Source of the DNA: a virus
Virus record (IMG/VR): IMGVR_UViG_3300008448_000356
Coordinates: 1 to 32,885 of that record
Direction: 5' to 3' (one strand)
Length of the DNA stretch: 32,885 bases
Part shown: positions 22,126 to 28,836 of the stretch, piece by piece
Numbering within the stretch: the first letter of the stretch is position 1
Layout: the number at the start of each line of letters is the position of its first letter
Notes under the pieces: generated by a model
Seen by the model: only the letters and a program-made list of their open reading frames with translations
What the model was told of the DNA's origin: nothing
The model's database searches: none
Position numbers and translations under genes: made by a program

Positions 22126-23154
22126 CATTTCTAAATCAAAACTAATTATACCTTGCTTTGCTTGTTGTTCTTTAAATCTTTTTTCCGCCTCTTTTAAATT
22201 TAATTTAGCTTGTTTAAAGTAACTATCTTTTAACTCTATACCAATTGCTTTTCTACCCATTGAAACTGGACTAAAAACCTCACTACCTACACCCATAAAA
22301 GGAGTTAAAACAACCTCGTTAGGATTAGAATATAGTTCAACAATTCTATCAATAACATCTAATTGCAAAGGGTGTACGTGCTTTTCGTCGTCCTCTTCTT
22401 TACTATCTCTAAAAGGTAATACATTATCTATTCTAATATCGTCCCAAACACTTGATGCGTAACGTTGCCAAATGTAATGGTTTAACTTTGTAATTTTATC
22501 AACCTCGTTAATATTGTTAAGGTGTTCCCAAAGTTCAACCTCGTTTAAGTTTGAGTTATTTGCATTGTTCCACGCTCTTAAAATGTTTGGTAAAATAGGC
22601 ACTTCACCAGCATAATGATTAATTCCAAAAGGGTGTGTTACTGGTACTTCGTTTTCGCCTTTTTTAGTAAATACAAGTACATAGTCAGGCATTGCAGTAA
22701 AACACTTTGTACTATCTTCAACAATAAATTTATGCATTAGACTTTGTACCATTGTACGCATACGAACTTTTAAAGGCTCTTTCCAAATTGTAATACGATT
22801 ACGATATTCAAATCCGTACTTTTGATGTATTCGTATAATTTCGTTTGGGAAATCCCACAATCTACAAGTATTATCAAATACATCGGTAGCGTGTACAGCA
22901 GTTATACGACCTTTTTTTGTTACTCTTGCTATTTCAGCTACTAAAAATTCGTATTGCTCCAAAAATTGTTCTTTACTTTCGCAGTTACTAAAATCATTTT
23001 CGCTACTTGAATAATTATACAATCCAGCAAAAGGCGGACTATAAACCGATAAATCAATGCTTTCGTTTTCAAGCGTTGGAAGTACTAACATACAATCACT
23101 ATTGTAAATTGCGTAGTTTTCTGTAATTACTTGGTCTTTTACTTTGTTTTCCAT
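22123..23154 (-). CDS. DNA methyltransferase (N4-cytosine/N6-adenine, beta-type order)
   Basis: 343 aa. Catalytic motif IV is 'SPPF' (39-42), typical of amino-methyltransferases and more often of N4-cytosine enzymes; the AdoMet-binding motif 'TPFMGVGSEVF' with 'IGIELKDSYF' comes near the C-terminus (about 290-320), i.e. IV before I, the beta class. It should methylate phage DNA, possibly for protection from host restriction. Stop of the SNF2 helicase gene is 2 bases away. No restriction nuclease is nearby. Target sequence unknown. Confidence 0.88.
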   Translation of the reverse strand: MENKVKDQVITENYAIYNSDCMLVLPTLENESIDLSVYSPPFAGLYNYSSSENDFSNCESKEQFLEQYEFLVAEIARVTKKGRITAVHATDVFDNTCRLWDFPNEIIRIHQKYGFEYRNRITIWKEPLKVRMRTMVQSLMHKFIVEDSTKCFTAMPDYVLVFTKKGENEVPVTHPFGINHYAGEVPILPNILRAWNNANNSNLNEVELWEHLNNINEVDKITKLNHYIWQRYASSVWDDIRIDNVLPFRDSKEEDDEKHVHPLQLDVIDRIVELYSNPNEVVLTPFMGVGSEVFSPVSMGRKAIGIELKDSYFKQAKLNLKEAEKRFKEQQAKQGIISFDLEM

Positions 23155-23156
23155 TT

Positions 23157-24527
23157 TTAAATAAATTTAGGTTTAATAATTTCTTTGTTAAATTCTTTTA
23201 CTTTGTTTTCAAAACTACGATTAACATTTTCTGTTAAATTTTTATGTAGTTGTATTGCTTTTTGTGTTTTCTGTTCTAATGCCTCTAATACTCTTGTTTG
23301 TCCGTCAGATATAACCATATCAATAGTAACGTCTTTTGTTTGTCCAAAACGCCAAAACCTACGAATAGCTTGATAATATTGCTCATAACTCCACGTTGGA
23401 AAAAATACCGAATGGTTGCAATGTTGCCAATTTAAACCCATAGAAGTCATTTTAGCTTTTGTAATAAGTCTTTCAATTTCGCCATTTGCAAAAGCTAAAA
23501 GTATTTCTTCTTTTTTATCTATGCTTTGACTTCCTATAATTTCAACTGCATTTTTATCACTTGCTTTTAAAATTGCACTTTCGTTGTTTGTGTTGCACCA
23601 GTAAACAGATGTTTTGCCTTGTGCTAATTCAATCGCTTTTTGACATCTTTTTTCTTCTGTTTGCTTTTGTTCAAATCGTATTTCATTAAAGTTTTTAGCT
23701 ACGATATTAAACATTTGCAATTGCCCGTCAACTGAAATTTGACTATCATTTGTAACGATATGTTTATTTACTATTAATTCAGGTAAATTATACCTATCGT
23801 TTGAAAATCCTAAATCGCTTGGCATTTTAGCCATAATTGACCATTGATTAACCCACGCAAAGAAATCCTTTTCAGCGTGAGGTTTTAAATAAAACTTTTC
23901 ACCTATATTTCTATTGGTACTATCAACTGCATTATTATTTTGCTTAAAGAATTTACCTAACATATCCATATAACCCATATATCCTAAAGCCTCTGAACTT
24001 GTTCCTAATTCTATAAAATCGTTTGGACTTGGTGTTGCGGTTGATAAAAAACGATAAGGTATTTTTTTTACAAAACTTGTAACTTCTTGTTTAATTTTTC
24101 CGTCAAAGTTTTTTAAAATACTACTCTCGTCTAAAATAACTCCTTCAAAATCCTTTTCGTTAAAGTAGTGTAAACGTTCGTAATTACATACAACTATTTT
24201 TTTAGTATGTTTTCCGTCTTTAGAATATTCGATATCATCAATACCTAGCTTTTCAGACTCTAAAATAAATTGAAACGCAACCGCTAAAGGTGTCAATATC
24301 AATACTTTTTTATTAGTATGATTTATGATGTTTTTTGCTAATGATAATTGAACTAAAGTTTTTCCTAATCCAGTATCTAAAAAAACCGCACTTCTACCTT
24401 TTTCAATAGCTTTTTCAATAACGTATTTTTGAAAGTCAAAAGCAATATCAGGAATATAATTTGCTTTAAATCCGAAGTTACCTATTGAGTGTTTTTTATT
24501 CTCAATAAATTTTAAATAATCATTCAT
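23157..24527 (-). CDS. SNF2-like superfamily 2 helicase
   Basis: 456 aa. Walker A 'DTGLGKT' (51-57), 'DESS' (133-136), 'STATPSPND' (162-170), and motif VI in 'QAIRRFWRFGQT' (about 385-397), the pattern of small SNF2-like phage helicases that are usually next to a DNA methyltransferase. It may remodel DNA for the methyltransferase or function in replication. First gene of its operon, read through a roughly 100-nt pseudoknot leader. Confidence 0.92.
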   Translation of the reverse strand: MNDYLKFIENKKHSIGNFGFKANYIPDIAFDFQKYVIEKAIEKGRSAVFLDTGLGKTLVQLSLAKNIINHTNKKVLILTPLAVAFQFILESEKLGIDDIEYSKDGKHTKKIVVCNYERLHYFNEKDFEGVILDESSILKNFDGKIKQEVTSFVKKIPYRFLSTATPSPNDFIELGTSSEALGYMGYMDMLGKFFKQNNNAVDSTNRNIGEKFYLKPHAEKDFFAWVNQWSIMAKMPSDLGFSNDRYNLPELIVNKHIVTNDSQISVDGQLQMFNIVAKNFNEIRFEQKQTEEKRCQKAIELAQGKTSVYWCNTNNESAILKASDKNAVEIIGSQSIDKKEEILLAFANGEIERLITKAKMTSMGLNWQHCNHSVFFPTWSYEQYYQAIRRFWRFGQTKDVTIDMVISDGQTRVLEALEQKTQKAIQLHKNLTENVNRSFENKVKEFNKEIIKPKFI

Positions 24528-24539
24528 ATTAAAAGAAAA

Positions 24540-24617
24540 GCCTTACTTCTAATCATACAACTGGAACTTGTATTTTCAAAATAAGGCGTTAATGTTTTTT
24601 TGTTAGGTAGTTCCAGT
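24540..24617 (-). ncRNA. Structured mRNA leader with an H-type pseudoknot (SNF2 helicase/methyltransferase operon)
   Basis: On the minus strand stem 1 is ACTGGAACT (24609-24617) with AGTTCCAGT (24560-24568), 9 bp perfect; stem 2 is GCCTTATTT (24579-24587) with AAGTAAGGC (24540-24548), 9 bp with one G-U. The order 1-2-1'-2' is a pseudoknot. Loop 1 is 21 nt and A-rich, the junction 10 nt, the last loop 11 nt. Stem 1 begins about 10 nt after the predicted start of transcription; stem 2 ends 12 nt before the helicase ATG. A competing small hairpin GGTA...TACC uses part of stem 1, so alternative folds are possible. There is no U-tract, so control would act on translation. Confidence 0.62.
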
Positions 24618-24632
24618 ACCTTTTTGATTTGT

Positions 24633-24640
24633 CAAAGATA
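24633..24640 (-). promoter_or_regulatory. Promoter -7 box of the SNF2 helicase operon
   Basis: TATCTTTG on the minus strand, an exact match to TAnnTTTG. No TTTG/TTG at the -33 distance, but TTATTAC repeats lie upstream at 24677-24713, which suggests activator-dependent use. Confidence 0.58.
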
Positions 24641-24676
24641 AATATAATTTTGTTAAGAATTATTCTAAATTAGCAT

Positions 24677-24713
24677 TTATTACACATTTACGTAATAATT
24701 CGATTTATTACGT
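24677..24713. repeat. Three TTATTAC repeats including a 9-bp inverted repeat
   Basis: TTATTAC at 24677-24683 and 24705-24711, and inverted at 24692-24698. The last two are part of the perfect inverted repeat ACGTAATAA / TTATTACGT (24690-24698 and 24705-24713, loop 6). On the plus strand this hairpin is followed by six T, so it could terminate antisense transcription; on the minus strand it overlaps the stop of the 49 aa gene and lies upstream of the helicase promoter as an operator would. Confidence 0.55.
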
Positions 24714-24857
24714 TTTTTGGTAATCTTTCGGTTTAAATTGATTTTCGTAGTACTTGGCGTCTTTAAGTGCTTTTCTATAAGCATCGTTAGTCTTTTCGCA
24801 ATTTTGCCCTTTAGATAATTGACGTTCCATTTTTTTTATAATTTCTTCAAGTGTCAT
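24708..24857 (-). CDS. Small basic helical protein, 49 aa
   Basis: ATG at 24855-24857, TAA at 24708-24710. Begins MTLEEIIKKMERQLSKGQNC; likely one long amphipathic helix and a basic tail. ATGA overlap with the 53 aa gene. Last gene of the early cassette. No family recognised. Confidence 0.64.
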   Translation of the reverse strand: MTLEEIIKKMERQLSKGQNCEKTNDAYRKALKDAKYYENQFKPKDYQKT

Positions 24858-25015
24858 AACTCTAATTCTTTAAATGCTTGAATAATTCCCCCTTTACCAA
24901 AACCAACACAAATTAATAAGTTAGTAATGATTTCTGCAACATCGTCAGTAGTTAAATCATCGTGTTTCGTTTCGGTTGTGTGTGTTTTATCGTGTGCGGT
25001 GATTGTTATTTTCAT
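24854..25015 (-). CDS. Small unknown protein, 53 aa
   Basis: ATG at 25013-25015, TGA at 24854-24856. Beta strand, Asp/Thr/His-rich middle ('HDKTHTTETKHDDLTTDD'), then a helix and a Gly-rich end. Coupled to the downstream gene by ATGA; it follows the broken phosphoesterase gene by 2 bases. Confidence 0.64.
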   Translation of the reverse strand: MKITITAHDKTHTTETKHDDLTTDDVAEIITNLLICVGFGKGGIIQAFKELEL

Positions 25016-25017
25016 AG

Positions 25018-25411
25018 TTACACTATTTTATAATCAATTATACGTAAATTTTTAACTTCATAATCTCCGTTTTTATCAAATCTAACGTGTGCAAATCCGT
25101 GGTTGTATTTATTAAATGGATTGTACTCGGGTTCTAATCCACTTAAACAACCAGTACTCCAACAAGTTGTAATTTTGCCACCTAAAGATTTTTCGGTGTG
25201 TTCACTTGTGGTATGATGATGCCCAATTATACAACTTTCTTTAGCTTTTAAAAATAAACCTCTTGCTGGATTAACTGGTGGAGCAAAACCAGTTTTTTAA
25301 TAGCAACCTCGCTAATGACATTGTTGATGCTTTTGGCATTGATTCTATTAATTCTAAAACTATTTCCTTTTTGTAGGTTGTTGCTAATTGGTTTCCTTTT
25401 TTAAATGTCAT
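25018..25411 (-). pseudogene. Metallophosphoesterase gene, internally deleted and frameshifted
   Basis: The N-terminal 39-40 residues (MTFKKGNQLATTYKKEIVLE, then 'MPKASTMSLARLLLKN') start at the ATG at 25411 and their frame stops at 25271. In another frame, from about 25293 to the stop at 25018-25020, lies the C-terminus of a calcineurin-like phosphoesterase: 'FAPPVNPARGLFLKAKE', 'GHHHTTSEH', 'TTCWSTGCL', 'NHGFAHV'. Intact phage members that I remember have both ends joined by over 200 residues with the DxH, GD and GNHE metal sites, all missing here. The junction is at a run of six A (minus strand, 25293-25298); one extra A would join the ends in frame. No ATG occurs in the C-terminal part. 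Either a real deletion or an assembly error. Confidence 0.8.
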
Positions 25412-25568
25412 AATTGATAATGCTTTCTCTTATTATATAAGGTTCTTTTTTGTACTCCTCAATCGTATCAACTACAAAGTCAATTCGAGTGTTAAAATAA
25501 TCCGCTATTTCGCTATATTTAGCTTTAGCGTTCATTTTCCAATAATGTATTATTTTAGATTTTAGCAT
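25401..25568 (-). CDS. Small helix-turn-helix-like protein, 55 aa
   Basis: From the ATG at 25566-25568 (MLKSKIIHYWKMNAKAKYSE) to TAA at 25401-25403; a shorter version begins at 25535. 'AKYSEIADYFNTRIDFVVDTI' resembles a helix-turn-helix. The longer start overlaps the 116 aa gene by 14 bases, the end overlaps the phosphoesterase start by 11. Possibly a regulator. Confidence 0.6.
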   Translation of the reverse strand: MLKSKIIHYWKMNAKAKYSEIADYFNTRIDFVVDTIEEYKKEPYIIRESIINYDI

Positions 25569-25905
25569 TTTTTAATATTTTATTAGTTATTCCGTTCATA
25601 CTTTTACTATCTTTATCGTAGGCATCAATCATATAACATATATTTTCCATATCGTAAATAGGCACTTGTGAAATTCGTTTTATAAAGTTTTCAAACACTT
25701 GGTAAACGTGGTCGGTGCTATCTGATTCCTTTTCAAAAAACTTGTCATAATGTTCTTGCTCTGCTTTTATCAACAAAGGTAAAACTAAATTTAACTTTTG
25801 CTTTAGTTCTTTTTGATAGTACCCAGTGTGTTTAATAGCTTCTAATTGATTGAGTGCTATTTGTGTACTCATTACGCTTGTGGTTATTTTATCTACTAAT
25901 TTCAT
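25555..25905 (-). CDS. Conserved phage protein of unknown role, 116 aa
   Basis: Helical throughout. 'MKLVDKITTSVMSTQIALNQ', 'KQKLNLVLPLLIKAEQEHYDKFFEKE' and 'VYQVFENFIKRI' match a pattern I have seen in small proteins of flavobacterial phages without known function. Two bases after the preceding gene. Confidence 0.72.
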   Translation of the reverse strand: MKLVDKITTSVMSTQIALNQLEAIKHTGYYQKELKQKLNLVLPLLIKAEQEHYDKFFEKESDSTDHVYQVFENFIKRISQVPIYDMENICYMIDAYDKDSKSMNGITNKILKNAKI

Positions 25906-25907
25906 AA

Positions 25908-26102
25908 TTAACTCGCAAAATCTTCATAAGTTGGTTGAACTACTTCGATTTCATTAGCATAGTTTTCCATAGCTTGTTGAACTTCTTTTAAAAAATCTTT
26001 ATGCTTTTGCAGTTCACGTTCTAACGCCTCAATTCGTAACGCTTGAAACTTTTCCAAATCTGTACTTGGTGTTTTGTCTATTGTGTATAATTCGTTGCTC
26101 AT
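25908..26102 (-). CDS. Small helical acidic protein, 64 aa
   Basis: Starts at the ATG at 26100-26102 (MSNELYTIDKTPSTDLEKFQ); an upstream TTG in frame overlaps the 129 aa gene and is less likely. A coiled-coil-like helix 'ALRIEALERELQKHKDFLKEV' fills the middle. Lies 4 bases after the preceding stop. Role unknown. Confidence 0.68.
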   Translation of the reverse strand: MSNELYTIDKTPSTDLEKFQALRIEALERELQKHKDFLKEVQQAMENYANEIEVVQPTYEDFAS

Positions 26103-26106
26103 AATA

Positions 26107-26496
26107 TTACATTTTTTCAATTAAACTAATTAATTTATCTTTTCCGTATTTCTCAACTATTGTTATAATGTCGGTGGGTAAAAACAACTTAGGACATTCT
26201 TTTTTTAGAATTTCTTCGCTATAACTATTGTTATCTGCTAATTGAAGTAAAACACTATTTCTTACTTTTGTGGTGGGTTCGATAGAAGAAATTATTTCAG
26301 CGTATTCATTAATAGTAGCTAATGTATAATTATAGTTTTTTTCTTTGCTATTTGCCCAAAACAAAGTATGTTTATATAAAGGGTCGTTATGAATAGAATT
26401 AAAATCTAATTCAAATATTGTGTCTGTTGCTAAACATCTTACTTCTTTAGCATTTTTGTATTTTTTCTGAATACTTTTTAATGTTGGTGTTTTCAT
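26107..26496 (-). CDS. Unknown protein of the early cassette, 129 aa
   Basis: Mixed alpha/beta, Asn/Lys-rich, with 'LFWANSKEKNYNYTLATI' in the middle and a helical C-terminal half; it shares the motif 'FW...K' seen in the neighbouring 94 aa protein ('SLFWFDKSENEF'), perhaps distant relatives. No family recognised. Separated by 12 bases from the preceding gene. Confidence 0.68.
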   Translation of the reverse strand: MKTPTLKSIQKKYKNAKEVRCLATDTIFELDFNSIHNDPLYKHTLFWANSKEKNYNYTLATINEYAEIISSIEPTTKVRNSVLLQLADNNSYSEEILKKECPKLFLPTDIITIVEKYGKDKLISLIEKM

Positions 26497-26508
26497 TTTC
26501 TTAATTTT

Positions 26509-26820
26509 TTAATAAAAGTTTTCTCTTTGTACTCCGTAATAATCGTATAAATCTGTAATCGTTTCTGAACTTTCTACCTCAACTTCTCTATAAGGCACTG
26601 CATCAAGTTTTAAGCACATCATTTTGATTTGTTTGTCTGTTGGAATAATATATATCCAAAGCCCTTTTTTATTCGTTAAAAACTGCTCTATGTGGTTTTT
26701 CCCGTTTTCATCTTTGTAGAAGTCAACACAAAAGTTGCTATCTTCATATCTGTACGCCCACTCAATATCTGAAATGTATTCTAATTTAGCTTGTGCTATT
26801 GCGGTGTCAAAGTCTTTCAT
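26509..26820 (-). CDS. Unknown protein of the early cassette, 103 aa
   Basis: Acidic alpha/beta protein with many aromatic residues ('DIEWAYRYEDSNFCVDFYKD', 'KKGLWIYIIPT', 'DLYDYYGVQRENFY'). The small size, acidity and early-type location would fit a DNA-mimic or inhibitor protein, but this is speculation. Overlaps the 94 aa gene by 14 bases. Confidence 0.66.
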   Translation of the reverse strand: MKDFDTAIAQAKLEYISDIEWAYRYEDSNFCVDFYKDENGKNHIEQFLTNKKGLWIYIIPTDKQIKMMCLKLDAVPYREVEVESSETITDLYDYYGVQRENFY

Positions 26821-27091
26821 CGTTATACTCTTTTAAAAGTTGTAAAAATTCGGTTTCGTTTACTTTATTGTAGTTTTCAAGTAATTCATCTTTTAGCAAG
26901 TCAACTACAAAAAATTCATTTTCACTTTTATCAAACCAAAACAATGAATGTTCTTTTTGAATTGTGGTTATATTAAAAGCTAAATCCTCTTCCCAAATAG
27001 GCAACCCATTCTCAATACAAATTTGTTTCATTCTGTCGCACATAGCTTGACTATCCATAACTACGTATACGTTAAATATTGTTTTTTTCAT
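26807..27091 (-). CDS. Unknown protein of the early cassette, 94 aa
   Basis: Alpha/beta protein starting 'MKKTIFNVYVVMDSQAMCDR', with 'SLFWFDKSENEFFVVDL' in the middle and an acidic helical end ('EFLQLLKEYNDERL'). Overlaps the RHH-like gene by 20 bases and the 103 aa gene by 14. Not recognised. Confidence 0.68.
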   Translation of the reverse strand: MKKTIFNVYVVMDSQAMCDRMKQICIENGLPIWEEDLAFNITTIQKEHSLFWFDKSENEFFVVDLLKDELLENYNKVNETEFLQLLKEYNDERL

Positions 27092-27233
27092 AATCTTGTT
27101 GTAATTGGTTAATAAATTGGTTTACTTTTTGTTTCCACTCGTTGTGGTGTTTTGTTGGGACTACTCTACTTAATCGCATTGTAGTTGATGCCTCTTTGAA
27201 CTTTGGCGGTGCGCCTACTTTTTTTGGTTTCAT
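27072..27233 (-). CDS. Small basic protein, ribbon-helix-helix-like, 53 aa
   Basis: ATG at 27231-27233, TAA at 27072-27074. 'ASTTMRLSRVVPTKHHNEWK' followed by 'VNQFINQLQQDYEKN' reads as beta strand, helix, helix, as in Arc/MetJ-type ribbon-helix-helix regulators; the N-terminus is basic and Pro-rich (MKPKKVGAPPKFK). Two bases after the 106 aa gene. Possibly the regulator of the early cassette. Confidence 0.66.
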   Translation of the reverse strand: MKPKKVGAPPKFKEASTTMRLSRVVPTKHHNEWKQKVNQFINQLQQDYEKNNI

Positions 27234-27235
27234 AA

Positions 27236-27556
27236 TTATCTTGATATTTCAATATTTGCATTTTTATTTTCTTTACAAGCTTGTAAATATTTCTCAACAA
27301 AAGGAACAAAATTTTCATACATTCCCCAACCATTTGGAGAATTAAATTGTTTAAAATATTCGGGTCTTGATTTTAAATCATTTAAACCTTTTTCAAGCAA
27401 TTTAATAATATCTTTCGCTTTTTCTTTACCAATTTCTTCTGGTCTCCATAAAGCATAATAAATCCCAGCTTTATTAGCCATCGTGTTTAAATTATGTGTA
27501 ATATTTGCACTATAAACACATTCATTATTTTTAAAAAGCATTACATCTAAACTCAT
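27236..27556 (-). CDS. Conserved hypothetical phage protein, 106 aa
   Basis: 'YSANITHNLNTMANKAGIYYALWRPEEI' (15-42) and 'PEYFKQFNSPNGWGMYENFVPFVEKYL' are highly characteristic of a family seen in many phages and bacteria without known function. Alpha-helical, about the usual length. First gene of the early cassette after the promoter at 27587-27616, with a 30-nt A-rich leader. Confidence 0.82.
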   Translation of the reverse strand: MSLDVMLFKNNECVYSANITHNLNTMANKAGIYYALWRPEEIGKEKAKDIIKLLEKGLNDLKSRPEYFKQFNSPNGWGMYENFVPFVEKYLQACKENKNANIEISR

Positions 27557-27586
27557 AATTTCTATTTTTTAGTGATTAATTATACG

Positions 27587-27616
27587 CAAATATACTACTT
27601 ATTTTTATATTACAAT
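27587..27616 (-). promoter_or_regulatory. Promoter of the early cassette
   Basis: ATTG (27613-27616), 18 bases, TATATTTG (27587-27594) on the minus strand. The -33 lies in a triple TATTG direct repeat (about 27613-27627), which offers alternative -33 elements. Drives the genes from 27556 down. Confidence 0.72.
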
Positions 27617-27668
27617 ACAATACAATAAAAATAATACTAATTTAAAATCATTCCAAATAACAACGCAC

Positions 27669-27695
27669 AAAAAAAGCATCAGTTACGATGCTTTT
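27669..27695 (-). terminator. Terminator of the lysis/spanin unit
   Basis: Minus strand AAAAGCATC, loop GTAACT, GATGCTTTT, run of seven T in total. Nine bases after the stop of the 91 aa gene. Good stem and U-tract. Confidence 0.9.
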
Positions 27696-27704
27696 GTTGG
27701 TAGG

Positions 27705-27980
27705 TTAAATGTTGTTTTTAATGTAATGTCCTAATAATTCGTATAACTCAAAAATAGAAGTATCTGATAAAGCTATTGATGTTATTTTTATTTTATTTTT
27801 AACATTATTTACAATAGCTGTATCTGTTTTTAAATCTTCTTTATTTTTAATTAACCTAATAAATTCAAATTGGTTAAAATCATCTTTGATTTTATAAATA
27901 CCTATTTCTTTATTTTTGTTTCTAATTTTAGCACAATTTTGAAATATTTTTATTCCGTATTTATTAGTATTCTCTTTCAT
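27705..27980 (-). CDS. Unknown protein downstream of the spanin, 91 aa
   Basis: Starts at the ATG at 27978-27980 (MKENTNKYGIKIFQNCAKIR) in an ATGA overlap with the spanin gene; a longer frame to 28049 runs into spanin codons. Alpha/beta, basic, no membrane segment. 'DTSIFELYELLGHYI' at the end resembles a helix of a dimerisation type. Last gene before a terminator. Not recognised. Confidence 0.68.
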   Translation of the reverse strand: MKENTNKYGIKIFQNCAKIRNKNKEIGIYKIKDDFNQFEFIRLIKNKEDLKTDTAIVNNVKNKIKITSIALSDTSIFELYELLGHYIKNNI

Positions 27981-28471
27981 AAAAACAAATCCTTTCTTTT
28001 TTTGTAACCTATGTAAATCATTAAAACAATTAGTAAATATAACCACCAAAGAGATAAAAAATTAAATTGTTCTTTTACTACTTCTTTATTTTTAGTTTTA
28101 ACAACTGCATCTACCTTGTTATGTTCTTTTTTAACTACTTTTTTATCGTTTTCAACTACTTGATTAACTTTGTTTTTTTCTTTGCTTAAAACGTTTGTTT
28201 TGAGTTTTGTGATTTTAGAGTTAGTAAAAGTTTTACCATTGTAGAAACTTGGTTTTGTGTTATCAATAGGCTCAATAGTTTCAATTTCTGTAACCTCGTT
28301 TATTTCTTTGTCAATAACAATATCTGTTTTTGTTTTAGTGTTATCGATTTCTTTTATTTTCGTTTCTGTTTCTGCCTTTAAATTAACTTTATCTGTTTGA
28401 GTTGTTGATTTTCTTAAACCACAACTAACTAATAAAATAGTTGATAGGAGGATTAAACTATAATTTTTCAT
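27977..28471 (-). CDS. Putative unimolecular spanin (lipoprotein with C-terminal membrane anchor)
   Basis: 164 aa. N-terminal lipoprotein signal with lipobox 'LVSC' (Cys17), a long hydrophilic Lys/Glu/Thr/Val periplasmic stretch (18-136) without obvious domain, then one membrane segment (137-156) and a basic C-terminus. An outer-membrane lipid anchor plus an inner-membrane span is the design of u-spanins (for example phage T1 gp11), which fuse the two membranes at lysis. It is near the M15 peptidase, though in a separate transcription unit. An alternative is a surface-exclusion lipoprotein. Confidence 0.68.
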   Translation of the reverse strand: MKNYSLILLSTILLVSCGLRKSTTQTDKVNLKAETETKIKEIDNTKTKTDIVIDKEINEVTEIETIEPIDNTKPSFYNGKTFTNSKITKLKTNVLSKEKNKVNQVVENDKKVVKKEHNKVDAVVKTKNKEVVKEQFNFLSLWWLYLLIVLMIYIGYKKRKDLFL

Positions 28472-28620
28472 AACTTACTTTTTAAAAATTTAACACTTTC
28501 TTTAATAGCCTCTTCTTTTGTAACACCCTCTTTCAAACGTATTGAAAAGTTTATTGAGGAGTTTTGTTTGTTTAAAATGCAAACCTTTATTTGTATTGAT
28601 TTGTCTTTCTTTGGTGGCAT
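28468..28620 (-). CDS. Small basic protein, 50 aa
   Basis: ATG at 28618-28620, TGA at 28468-28470 in an ATGA overlap with the spanin gene. Begins MPPKKDKSIQIKVCILNKQN; beta strands, then helix 'TKEEAIKESVKFLKSKL'. Not recognised; its position suggests it belongs with the spanin unit. Confidence 0.64.
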   Translation of the reverse strand: MPPKKDKSIQIKVCILNKQNSSINFSIRLKEGVTKEEAIKESVKFLKSKL

Positions 28621-28622
28621 AG

Positions 28623-28799
28623 TTAAATAAAAATTTCATAGTTATTAAAAGTTTCTATTTCGTTTCCAGAGTTTACACATTCATATTTATAAGTAACTCT
28701 AAATTGATTTTCTTTTAATTCCGCACCTTTGAAAATACAAGTATTATCACTTGTTGCTAATTTGAATGTTTGACCAATTTTTAAATCTGATAAATTCAT
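28623..28799 (-). CDS. Small beta-rich protein, 58 aa
   Basis: ATG at 28797-28799, TAA at 28623-28625, 2 bases before the next gene. Begins MNLSDLKIGQTFKLATSDNT, a beta-barrel-like pattern with two Cys. First gene after the promoter at 28829-28836 with a 29-nt A-rich leader. Not recognised. Confidence 0.66.
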   Translation of the reverse strand: MNLSDLKIGQTFKLATSDNTCIFKGAELKENQFRVTYKYECVNSGNEIETFNNYEIFI

Positions 28800-28828
28800 A
28801 ATTTTATATTTTTTAAATTAAACATAAG

Positions 28829-28836
28829 CAAAGATA
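28829..28836 (-). promoter_or_regulatory. Promoter -7 box of the spanin unit
   Basis: TATCTTTG on the minus strand, exact consensus. A TTG lies 22 bases upstream, slightly beyond the usual spacing. The region 28800-28967 has no gene and holds this promoter and the end of the preceding terminator. Confidence 0.58.

Noticed and set aside
24607-24625. Possible plus-strand terminator GGTA-GTTCCAG-TACC followed by T
   Set aside because: The stem is only 4-5 bp; on the minus strand the same bases have a much better 9-bp partner in the pseudoknot. No plus-strand transcript is expected here.
27613-27627. Triple TATTG repeat considered as an iteron or CRISPR-like array
   Set aside because: Only 5-base units without spacers, within a promoter; simple slippage repeat. 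No CRISPR array was seen in the window.
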